A model generated the notes under the pieces. The model saw nothing but the letters and a program-made list of their open reading frames with translations, was not told where the DNA came from and did no database searches. The position numbers were made by a program, and so were the translations under genes. From Triatoma infestans (lineage: Eukaryota > Arthropoda > Insecta > Hemiptera > Reduviidae): 64,000 nt of DNA. The stretch spans positions 44,570-108,569 of the forward strand of contig JAAEAF010000377.1 of assembly GCA_011037195.1 (NCBI GenBank). The letters run 5' to 3'. How positions within the stretch are numbered: position 1 is the first letter of the stretch; each line of letters opens with the position of its first letter. Positions 50,469 through 61,057 of this stretch are shown here, piece by piece.

Positions 50469-53400
50469 AACCAAGAAAGTAAAAGTTTTGAAAAAAAGTT
50501 GTTGATATTAAAATATTGTTGGTTTAAAGTGAAAAAATGTTGAAGATTTAATTTAATTAAGCTGTATTTAGTTTGTAATATCATTTTTAGTTGTAATATC
50601 TAAGAAATTTTTGAATTCTTGTTTATCATTTCATTATATTTTTTAATCTTAGTATGAACTGTTATTGATTGAAGTGCTTTTTAGGGGCTATAAATTTACA
50701 ATATACAAAATTTGCTTAGAGTGCTTTTATTGAAATAATCTTATTACAGAAATCTTATTTCCATTTCTCAGCAATTTAGATGTCTTATTACAATAGTTTA
50801 CGAATTTTATATTGAATGCTTTAGTTATTTTAGTTAAGTAATCCAAATTTGCTCTTTTAATAAAGATCAAAACAAATCTTTTATGCATTTTTCATAAGTA
50901 TTGTCTGCCATTTTGTACTGAAGCCAGCTGAATGTTCTCTGATAAGGTTCATTTTTATGAAAAATTAAATCTCCTAAACTCTTGCAAACCTAGATGTATA
51001 CAATCACCGTAATAATATGACAAGTTTTTAGTGTCGTGGAAAGGATTGCAAATTGCATTAGTTTTTTGAGAGTTAGGGATTCACAGAGCATTTTAGAGAT
51101 TTTTATTTTCTCCCCTTGAATATATTATTATTTTCTCGTTCGTAGTTAGTGTTTGTTTGGGATTCACTACCGACCACCACCAGCTACCATATTTTTGTCT
51201 AAAGTTTGGTGTAGCCTAACCATGGATAGAAGTAAAGAACGTCTTAAATTAATTATAATTATTTTGAAAGTTGAAGAGAATAAGCAATGAATAAAAATGT
51301 TGTGTGAGGAAATGCACTCACAGAAAGAAGTTTGCCGGATTTGTATCAATAAGGAAATGAGATCTTTTGTTAAATTTTGACCTTATAAGATTTAGTAAGG
51401 TTAAAATAGTGTAAGGTTTTTCAGAAGGGCTACTAGTGTAATGATTACATATCAGTAACACGAGTTTTTTTGAATGTTTTTTTAAGATGGTCGAGAAGAA
51501 AAGGGTGAAGAGGAAATGAGCTGTTTACTGTTAAACATACAATACAGGCCACGCATTAGTACATCTTTTAACAACTCAGATCATCAAAGATATTGTCGTT
51601 TCCTTCTTTACTTAACCACAAACGAAGAAATTGAGAAATAATCTGACCTATAAAGCAACAACGAGAAAATTCATTTGTTATTGTTTTATTTTTATTTATA
51701 TGAAATATTCATGAGTAACTATTTTACCGTACCAGATCTGTCCACTTTTAAAACAGTCAAATCATGTTTATGTTCGTATGACATTGTAATACCATATCGA
51801 ATGTTTATTATAATAATAATTAAGCAGTTGTCATATTTCCTTTGCCTTATTACTATAGTAGGAAGTATAGCAAAGTGTGTCAAATTTTCGAAATTGAATT
51901 TTCAAAGGAAATATTTGCTTTGTCCCTGGGTAGGAAAATTTTTTTAGCCAATGTCTCTGAATGTTTATGAATAAAATACCAAAAACGAAAAATCACAGAA
52001 AGCTCAGACTTGATATTTCATGTAGGTTCCATTACCTTCATCTGACATGAAGGTTTCGGTCAGAAATACTAACCGGAAGTGAAACTTTATGAATTTTCTT
52101 TTTTCAGTTTTCGCGGTTGCTCAAAAATGGCCCAACGATTTTCTTTAAAGTTCCATATTATACTCATACATAAATCCTTATCTCTATTATTTGAAACATC
52201 TTTCCAGGGAAATTCATTTTTTGGGATTCCGAGAGAGCCCAACATTTGGCTTTCTCCGAACTGCTACTACAGTAAGTATAGCTTTACCACCCATATTATT
52301 TAGATGTGTAAAAAGCATTGCTCAATAATAATAAAATAAAATTAAGAAAACATCGGCTAGCCATAAGTGCGATTTTACTGAATAATTTTAATTTGCATAT
52401 AATGTAACTACTACTGTTATTTGAAACATTTTCCTCCCAAAATTGTTTTATTTATTATGGTGAATCTGTAACTAAGATTTCAAATGTAATTGCGATTTGC
52501 TTTACGCGCCACCTTTTAGACTACAGTGTAATCACATTCAGGCACCATTTTATCTTAGGGATTAACTGGTATACATCTACGCACTCCATTTTTATGTTAA
52601 GGCACTAAATATTGAGTAAAAGTTCCAAGTTTAAATAAAATAAATAATAAAATTTGTCAATTTTATAATTGGATTGTAACAGAAAACAAAAGCCATTTAA
52701 GAAGGTATAATTTATATGTCTTCCATTTTGTGGTAAATATAAAATAATTCATTTTGTTGGCGCATTCTAATTTAAAAGCACCTTCTACTGTTTATCATGA
52801 TAATTCATACTGATGGTTTTATTTTCAGTAGAGGATTTGCAAACCAATGACTCCTCATTATTCAAACAAATGTGTGGTAGTGGATGGGTAATGCGCTGAG
52901 GCTAGCACTACCAGGTAGCGCCCGTCAACAAAAATCACAGAGTCCTTATTTATTTTTTCTTTAATCTTATTTTTAACTGATACATTTTACTTGGAAGTTG
53001 GAGGAGTCGATGATGATTAAAATTAGCAGAGTTAAGAAATATTAAGAATTCCGCCTATAAGTAATTTCTATAGAAAACTAACTGTTAGTGAGAAACACAT
53101 TTATTAGTCATTTACAAACGTAAATAAATGAAGTGCTGCTACAAACAGCACTATATCAGGTTGCTAAAAACGCAGCTTATTTATCAGTCAAAGAGATATT
53201 AAGAACAACCGAATATATTCAAACATATTAAGACTTAATAGTCATCGTCAAGAAAATAACATTTATAATCAAATGAATAATAAAACATTAGGTTTAGTCA
53301 GTATAGCATGAGCCACTAGTCAAAGAAAATAAATGACGGGCAGAAACCCTCACAACGAAATCTCTCTCCTCGAATTTGTCCAAGAATTTCTCTTTCACAT

Positions 53401-53530
53401 TGGGAATGCTTTTCTCATATATTTCTCTTTTCTCACTAATCTTGGCCGTTAATTCGTAAGTGTTAAGCTAGTGTTGACACTTGGTGTGGTATTCTCAAGT
53501 TAAACTATAGTTTTTAAGAAATTCAAAAAG
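50469..53530. other. AT-rich stretch, no gene seen
   Basis: Short chance ORFs only. 52120-52270 has a worn copy of the dispersed AT-rich repeat (acgattttctttaaagttcca, catctttccagggaaattc). Confidence 0.4.
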
Positions 53531-53534
53531 AAAA

Positions 53535-53580
53535 TGTTTACCCTGAAGAAGGGAATAAATTTGCCGAAACGTCGGTGAAA
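53535..53580 (+). ncRNA. Solo hammerhead-ribozyme-like motif
   Basis: Stem I UUUACC/GGUGAA (6 bp with one wobble), CTGAAGA, stem II GGGAA/TTGCC (one mismatch), GAAA, ACGT, GTC. Just after it, 'acggaaccccaacgtccattttacaatt' matches the outer arm of the element at 29283-30003 (accgaacctcaacatccaatttacaa), so this is a single arm of that family. Confidence 0.65.
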
Positions 53581-54099
53581 ATTTGAAAAAAGAGTTTTTT
53601 TGTGACGGAACCCCAACGTCCATTTTACAATTACAAAAAATAATATATTTAAATTCTAGCATGACATTCCAAGATGTAGGAAACATGTTAGAAAATTTAC
53701 TTCGATAATATAGTCAATTTCATCGCTGGCCCATGTTACAGACACACCATTAGAAGGAAAAAAGACAACCCATTGGATACAGAATTGTTCCATTTACGAA
53801 TGATTCACGTATTTTGATAACTCTTCATTTCATTATTAAAAAAGTGCTTTATCCTAATTAATAGTAATAATAGTAACAATAAAAAGCCATTATTAATAAT
53901 TACTTATATAATGTAATATAAAAGAGAACTTTGTTTTACATTAATAACTGATATGAAATGAAGTTTCAATCTCAAAATACTTCCTCTTACTAGGAGTAAG
54001 AGAAAGTAAAAAAAAAAAAAATTAAGATACATGTTGGTACAGAGAAGGACCTTATCTTGGTACCAAACTAAAAAAAAAAAAAAAGAAAGAAAATATTAG

Positions 54100-54680
54100 G
54101 CGTGACCGCAGGCATGGACTGCGTATGAGGGTGGCCCCGAAAAGAGCCTTTGCAGCGCTGCCCGGAGGACGGCTAAGGTGACCCTGAAAAGGGCTGTTCG
54201 CCGCTCCGGCAAAAGTGATAAGGACTGTATAGTGAAGGCGCTGCAGCAGGTGAGTCCAGGTTGCCTTTACGTGCACTAGGTAGCCGGCTTTGGGATCCCC
54301 GGCAGCGTGGCCAGCATCCCGAAAATCCTCGCTACCAGCTCACCAAGCACAACACTTGTGTGCCTGCACCAGCAATCTCCCCTTGCCGTCTTGTTCTGTT
54401 TTCCTTTTCTTCTGACCCAGGGCACTTCCTTGCCGTAGTGATAGTATTTATCGCTGGCTGGTATGTGGCGATATGGTCTAATGGCTTCGTCCAGGTGTAC
54501 AGGTAACAGGATTATCAAAAATAGCTCGAGCTGACTCAACTGGAACTGGTACAGCAACTCCAACAGCTGGCACCGCCTCCGGCACTATATTTATAGCACA
54601 GGCGACGGTGTCGCTATCTATGAACGGAGCCGAGAAACCAAACCGTCGCCAGACCTTGAAGAAGGCCGTCTAGCTGCCTT
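54100..54680. other. GC-rich block, likely 5' region of a non-LTR element or an old TE
   Basis: Composition jumps to near 55% GC against about 30% around it, with borders near 54095 and 54680. Frames are open for 75-95 codons on both strands but show no known motif. It lies next to the RTE-like RT remnant on the other strand. Class uncertain. Confidence 0.4.
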
Positions 54681-54819
54681 TTTATTAAATTTGTATAAAC
54701 ATTTATTTATTTCAAACAAAATATAAAATTTAATTGACATAAATACAATACAATAACGATTCAATTTACAGATAGAATAAGTTGGTGTTCCAACAATACA
54801 AAAAATAAATTAGATTGTC

Positions 54820-55850
54820 GATTGAACTGTCTAAATCATCCCTCATTTTGTTTTTGGTCTTTCTCTTCTATATTGGAATCGTGGATACCAATCGGAATTT
54901 TTTTGGCTCACCTATTTGGTTTCACTCTGACCATATGGCCTGCGCAACTCCACTTTAATTGGAGTACGGTCTTCTTGGCATCGCAGACTCTATATTGTTA
55001 TTTTGGCTGCCTTATCGCTCTATCTTCGCTGTTTCTCACTTCTAACAAACTTCTTTCCATAGTCCTCTGAGTTGTGCCCAATCTCCATAATATTCTCTTT
55101 GAAGTTGGCCTAGTTTGACATTCATATGTTTGTGAGGGAATGATACAGCCGTCAGAAAGTCAGAAAGTATATGCACATATTGCTCTTAAAGATAAACTTC
55201 ATGACGAGATCTTTTTTCTATTAAGTGCAATACTTCTTCTAATTTCTCTTGGGACAATTTCCTTAAAAGATGTAAGTTATCCGAAATAATCTGTTTTCTC
55301 AACCTATTTTAGTATTTTCACATGTATTGTTATGTATTGTTGTATCTCTTTTTGCCATTGGTCATGATTATAGTTTTCTCTCCACTTACATTCAGCCCCG
55401 CTTTTTTTCGTGCATCATTCAATTCGGAAGACAGTACATCAGCTGTGTTTACAAAGATAACGTCTTCGGCAATACGTAAATTATTTGTTTTAGTATCATT
55501 ATAATTGACCCGCAGTTGTGCTAAGCCAAATTTCTGAACACCTGCTCGAAAATACAGTTGAAAAAATCTGGAGATAAAAAATCGTGTTCCCCTGTATATG
55601 AAAGTCGGGTCCTGGTTTCTCTACTATAACTCTGGATAACTGTTTTTGTATCACTGATCTATTATTCTGATGGTAGTACTATGTACGCCTTAGAGTTTTA
55701 AACTGGTAATAAGGAAGCTATGATTTATTGAGTCAAATGCATGGTCTATGAAAGGCAGATAGATAATAATGTGATATTTACATTTTTCTATTATTGGATT
55801 TATTGAGTGTTTTTTGAACTGCAATTTAATATATTATATGCGCATGAAGT
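54820..55850 (-). pseudogene. RTE-like non-LTR reverse transcriptase remnant
   Basis: Minus-strand blocks across several frames: LPFIDHAFDSINHSFLITSLK, GVHSTTIRIIDQ, RNQDPTFIYRGTRFFLSPDFFNCIFEQVFRNLA, NLRIAEDVIFV (worn FADD box), LNDARKKAGLNVSGEKTIIM, then near 55000 WSCAGHMVRVKPNRWAKKIP and EEKDQKQN, the C-terminal 'WxWAGHVAR...GRP' module. This block order is that of RTE-type endonuclease-reverse transcriptases. Heavily broken. Confidence 0.75.
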
Positions 55851-55859
55851 GGGTTTCGT

Positions 55860-58060
55860 TTGAAGGCATAATAGAGGGATATTGGCAGATTTTTGGTAAA
55901 CAACGAGTTAGTAGAAAACCTCTAATTTTAGAAAGAAATGATGAATGGAGAAGTGCTGAGGTATTGTGCTGTATGCCCGTATATGTGCCTTATCACTGAG
56001 ATGTGTATTATTTATGTATTGTTTGGATAATTGTTGGAGTCGTAACTCACTTACCAGTTTGATATTGCTATTCACTTTCTCGCTTCTCTCTCTTTGTGTA
56101 CAGATTGATATTTGTGTTGCAATATGGTGACATAGGGCTATCAGACATGCCGTAGCCAAATAGGATTTTCTTTTTACTAGTGAGATGGAACACATTGTAT
56201 GAAAAACCATCAGAATAAGAGTTAGTGGGTTAAAGAAAATTTCGTGGAATATACATTTTTAATAAACTAATAAATCAGAGTTGGTAACACTGGGCGAAAG
56301 CCAAAATTGTTGGTGGAGGTATAAACAAAGGAACGGAAAGAGGGGAAACTCCAACTCAGCACCACAATTTACACAGTTTTACGAGTTTTAGTGGTTGCAG
56401 CAGCACTGCTTCTCTTTGTATCAACCCCATTAGAGAGGATAAACAATATTTGGATGTGCTGGAGAAACTCGCTCGTCCACTGTTTACTTATTATATTAGG
56501 CATTTACAACCGCATTCCATCACCACTAAAATGATCTCTTTTTCAATTGATCCTCTCGTATATAATTTTAGGGCAATGCTAAAATTCCAAATTTGAAGAA
56601 AATCGGTTAACAGCGACTTTAAAGAATTGGTTTTTGGGCTGAACAATTTCCTTAGAGAATTAAGTGCACAGAAATAAACATATTACTTTTAATTTGAAAC
56701 TCTACATTAGAGATTTCTGAGTTTTTTCGAATTTTCTATGAATCGGATCCATCACTCCTAGCTCAGCCTAACTAATCGTTTAGTAAACATTTCAAGTTTG
56801 ATGGAAAGAACTGTATAAAATATACATAAGCATATAAGCTTGGAAGTATTTTTAAACATTGCACTATGAAAAAGTCGATATTGTGCTGCAGCTCTTCAAT
56901 GGTCAACTGGGGCATGTTGGTTCATACATTTGTGAATGCTTACAAAGTAGATAAAGATGAACAGGATATGGCAAGATGCATTTATTGCACTTTGCTAAAA
57001 GAAATATTGGCACACAGCTTCACTGCTGTATGAAATGTAACCTTTTCATGATCAAAGCAAACTTATCTCGTATATCCGTTCAAGTATTTTATTTTCAGTG
57101 ATGCATGAACACACTGTTTATATATATATAAAAGAAAAGTACATGGCATACTAGAGTATATATTCGCAGTTTTTTTCTTAATATTAGTATTTGGTTGGTT
57201 GGTAGAGGGAGTGGCTGTATAACTCGTGAAAGTTCCATTGTAGCTTCCTTGAATATTATGTAGAACTTAGTACACTGTAATGTGTTATTGTGTAATTGGT
57301 AGCGTGACAGTGGTATCTCTGCAGGCTATAATGAATAAACACTCCGTTGATGAGGAAGTTCACCAAATAAGCGCTGCACAACTTATTTATTAAATATAAT
57401 AAATAAGTTGTATATTACATTAAATATAATATAAGCAATAGCTGATATCAGCCGCATCGTCGCTAGGCTCGTCTCCAACGAGTTCTTCTCCCCTCTCTGT
57501 CACGCCCATCCCCACGGTTCGTAGTAATAGCCTACAGCTTGAAAGTATCACGCTTACCCTTCGAGCCCCTAGAGCTTTATTTAGTGTCACCAAGATCCAG
57601 AAAAAAATCGTATATTAACTCGGCAGTTTAAGAGCTAAGTTTTGCCTAAATCAACATTTCTTCGAATGTTTAAACTAAGCAGTCTAAGATTAGTAATCAA
57701 GAGTTAAAATTCAACATTCAAAAAGCAGACAAGCATTCATGCAAGCGTCATTCGAGAACCTACTAAATTTTATCGAGCCCCACAGTCTTTAAATATATCT
57801 CTCCCTTAATACTGTACGAATATTAGTTGAGCGTATAGCCAGCTTGTAACCACAGTTTTTCATTTTCTTTTTATGTAAATATCATTTAGTAAATAAACTA
57901 TTTTTGAATTTCATTAAACTTGAAATTTTAACTACACACATAAAACCTATCAGTACTGTTGGAAACATTTTTGGAAAATTGATTCAATTGAGGTGAATTT
58001 AGGCTCATCTTTAATCTCTCCGACAGCGATTGATAGTAGTCACAAAAATAGTTTGTACTA
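55860..58060. other. Non-coding stretch
   Basis: 56560-56780 is a copy of the dispersed AT-rich repeat. 56280-56540 and 57470-57560 are GC-richer and may be old LTR or TE pieces. No gene seen. Confidence 0.3.
57378..57411. repeat. Perfect short palindrome
   Basis: acaacttatttatta and taataaataagttgt are exact reverse complements around aata. It sits just after 'gcgctgc'. Confidence 0.8.
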
Positions 58061-58065
58061 ATGAG

Positions 58066-58550
58066 ATTCGAATTAATCTAATTATTTTGTGATTTCACAT
58101 TAAAGGAATACCTTGGAAGGAAATACCTTTGAATTACCATTGAAGGAAATCTCTTTTTAAAAGGACCGGACAAGCAATTGATGAGGAAATACGGGACTTG
58201 AAGATATACAAACATTAATAAAACAAAATTATAGATTATATGTTTATTTATGTTCTATAGCTCCCTAGAGGAGCCGATGGCTGCTGGACATCTAAACACC
58301 TGCTTGTCTCTGGACATTGTCTGCGAAAAAGGTTATAGAAATGACATGGAGAAGAACTCCGCAATATACTGGACTGCTAGATGATACATGATGGCTGAAA
58401 AAGCCTTGCAAATGGCATAAAAAAAAAGAAAAGAGTTTGTATAGCTTTAAGGCTACTATACCTCATCCCATGCATATCACGTACAGTATAATAGCCATCA
58501 TATTTCCTTTAATGTGAAATCACATAATAATTGAATTAATTAGAATCCCA
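58066..58550. mobile_element. MITE-like element with about 45-bp terminal inverted repeats
   Basis: 'attcgaattaatctaattattttgtgatttcacattaaagga' at the left mirrors 'tcctttaatgtgaaatcacataataattgaattaattagaat' at the right. The 390-bp interior has no ORF. Flanking duplication not resolved. Confidence 0.75.
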
Positions 58551-60560
58551 TTTAATATAAATAAATTTTGTTGATCCAATAATTTTATTTTTATACACAA
58601 AATAATATGTAATGATAAATTTACTGTTATTATATTTTATTTCAAACCATTGTGAGATAACCTGTATACAGATCTGTATTCCGATCTTTTTTATAGCTAT
58701 CAGAGCTGTATTTCATTCAAACGGCTTTAACTTATTGTCCATTCTTTGATATCCTTTGGACAGGACAAGCAAAAAATAAAACAAGCTGAAGATGACTTCA
58801 TCAGGTCGAAACGTGCTGTTTGTTCAGTGAATGAATAATTAAAATTGTGAAGTGTAGAAGGAGTGGTAGTCATTAATCTACCCCTGGTGATAAGAAATCC
58901 AACTGTTCACTAATACTAAATTCTTATAATAAAGGTTTGTGTTTTTTTTTTGTTAATAAAAAGAAATTCTCAACGAAGATGAAACCGAGTATTTTGTTTT
59001 TTAATTTTTTTTTTTTTAGCCAAAATTTAGGAATAATAAAAAGAAGAAAACGTTATTCCTTTTCGTAATACATGATTATTGTAGGGTGATAAAAATGTTG
59101 CCTGCTGCATGAAACTAGTGAGATGGTTGTTTATTAGACTGTCTGAAACAACAAACATGTGTCGGCATATTTAAATTTATTTACAGCTATCATACCATGT
59201 CTTTTCATTGAGAGGGTTAAAGAGAGTGTGAGTGAGAGAGATTATATATATATATATCATTTACCTTCTCTTCCTCTCTGGGTCACCTCTCTCTGATATA
59301 TTTGGTGGTTGTGTGAGGGGGGAGAGAGGGAGAATTATATATAAATGGCTATCTACACTAATATTATTTATGAACAGTGGTTGAATAAAATAGTATTGTG
59401 TAGTGAGCAAACAAGAATGAAGCTAAAACACAGTTGAAATGAATTTCCCAGTTCGATTCTCATGCAAGTTGATCTATGACTGTTCGCCATATTATAGGGG
59501 TGTCACTACTCCATGAGAGTTTGTACTTGGTGGGTCGGAAACCAATCTCTGCTCCATTTTCGCTCTACCTGTTTTTCTATTCATTCTCAACTAAGCCTGC
59601 CTGCTACCTGTGCAGATAAAACTGCAACCCTGTCCGTACAGAAAGTCTCTCTAGGTAACTAATTGGAATGTGTAGGAGTTGTCGTATTCTAAAAACTTGG
59701 CTTTCATGATGACACCTTGAAATGGCACCTTTAAATGTTTGAACTAAAATTAATTTACACAGCTAAATTGCTGACCTTTAATCATGGAATTCGAATAATA
59801 AGAGAGACAAAAAAGTAAAACAGTGATCTTTAGAATCACTTTCTCGCCGATGCTAATTTAGTTTCTAATACAGATTGGCCTAGAAGAAACGCTATTTTGT
59901 TATCAGTGAAAGATTCTCCTACAAAACTACCTCTCCTCTAAACCAAACTCTGAAGAAAAGAGATATGAAAAGAAAAGACAGAGTTCTTCTAAAATTATAC
60001 ATTAATATACACTTACAACATAAAGCACTTACAACACAAAATCTTAAAACAAAAATCTAGTCTCACTGTAATTTCTATTTAATCATTGCTTAAATTTAAG
60101 CGCTGCGCAAGTCGCCCGAAATTGGTCGATGACCACAAAAAGAAGCAGGCTATCATGGAATATATCTCTGATGCTTTCCAGCTCTGCGGACCTAACCACA
60201 ACTACAACAACTTTAATATTGTTATTAAAATCAATATCAGCTCCCTAAAATCAAAATGCCAAAAAAATGTTGCATATAGTAGTAACAAAAATGAAAAATA
60301 AAGACCTATAAATGTGTATTTAGTGTACCAAGTTTAAAGAAATTCATCATATCCTTTTTTTTTTACATTTCCAATATAAAGTGTATTCTGCCTGTAATGC
60401 TGTTGTCTGTAAAGCTAATGTAATGACGTGTACAACGTGTGCAGGTACCCCATGCAGTGATGGCCCTGTTAGAATGATTTGTTTACGAAGTGAATGAAAT
60501 GTTGCATGGGAAATGTAATTATGCTAGTTCATAATGTCGTTCAGTGAGGTCTGTCAGTCA
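58551..60560. other. Spacer with simple repeats and ribozyme-like fragments
   Basis: At 58783-58818 'CTGAAGA...GAC..GTC..GAAACGTG' looks like a hammerhead-type motif but lacks a valid cleavage triplet. 59215-59345 holds (GA)n and (TA)n runs. 60100-60200 is a fragment of the fold-back family ('gcccgaaattggtcgatgaccacaaaaagaagcaggctatcatgg...agctctgcgga'). No gene seen. Confidence 0.45.
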
Positions 60561-60582
60561 GTATCAAGTTTGTCTACGGTGG

Positions 60583-61013
60583 ATGTAACAAGTCTTATGG
60601 CCATCTCCTTTTAGTCTTCTTTCTGAGAGTTGTTCGTAAATTGTTGATGAGAAGATTTGTTTGACATGGTACTTAGTATACAGTCGATGTGCTGCTTGTT
60701 GTACTGTTTCAGTGTTGATGTCTTTATGTATTGTTTCGTTTGTAACATAGAAATGAGATGGAAGGATAGTTCGCAGTGTGCGAGATTGGAATCTTGTGTA
60801 AGATAAACTGTCAATGTCAACACACAATAAAACACCAAAAGTATTAATCACAGTTTCTCTTTTATTTCTTGTTTATAATCTGACACCATACAATGAACAA
60901 AAATCATTAACATAATTATTAACACAATACTCATCTCAATAATAATTTCAATACTTACATACAGACACACTCACCACAGCCTCCTCAATCAATTTTCATG
61001 CTTGCTTCCAACA
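60583..61013 (-). repeat. 3' LTR of the BEL/Pao element (far end uncertain)
   Basis: On the minus strand a purine run (AAGGTGGGAGGA) ends at 61014 and the sequence then starts TGTTGG, as an LTR should after a PPT. AATAAA occurs near 60850. The end is either TGTTACA at 60583 or AACA at 60697; the other LTR is outside the window so neither can be checked. Confidence 0.6.
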
Positions 61014-61057
61014 TCCTCCCACCTTGGGACATGGCGAAGCCATGTCTCAACAGGAAC

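Noticed and set aside
60086..60301. 71-codon plus-strand ORF
   Set aside because: Overlaps a fragment of the fold-back family; chance frame.
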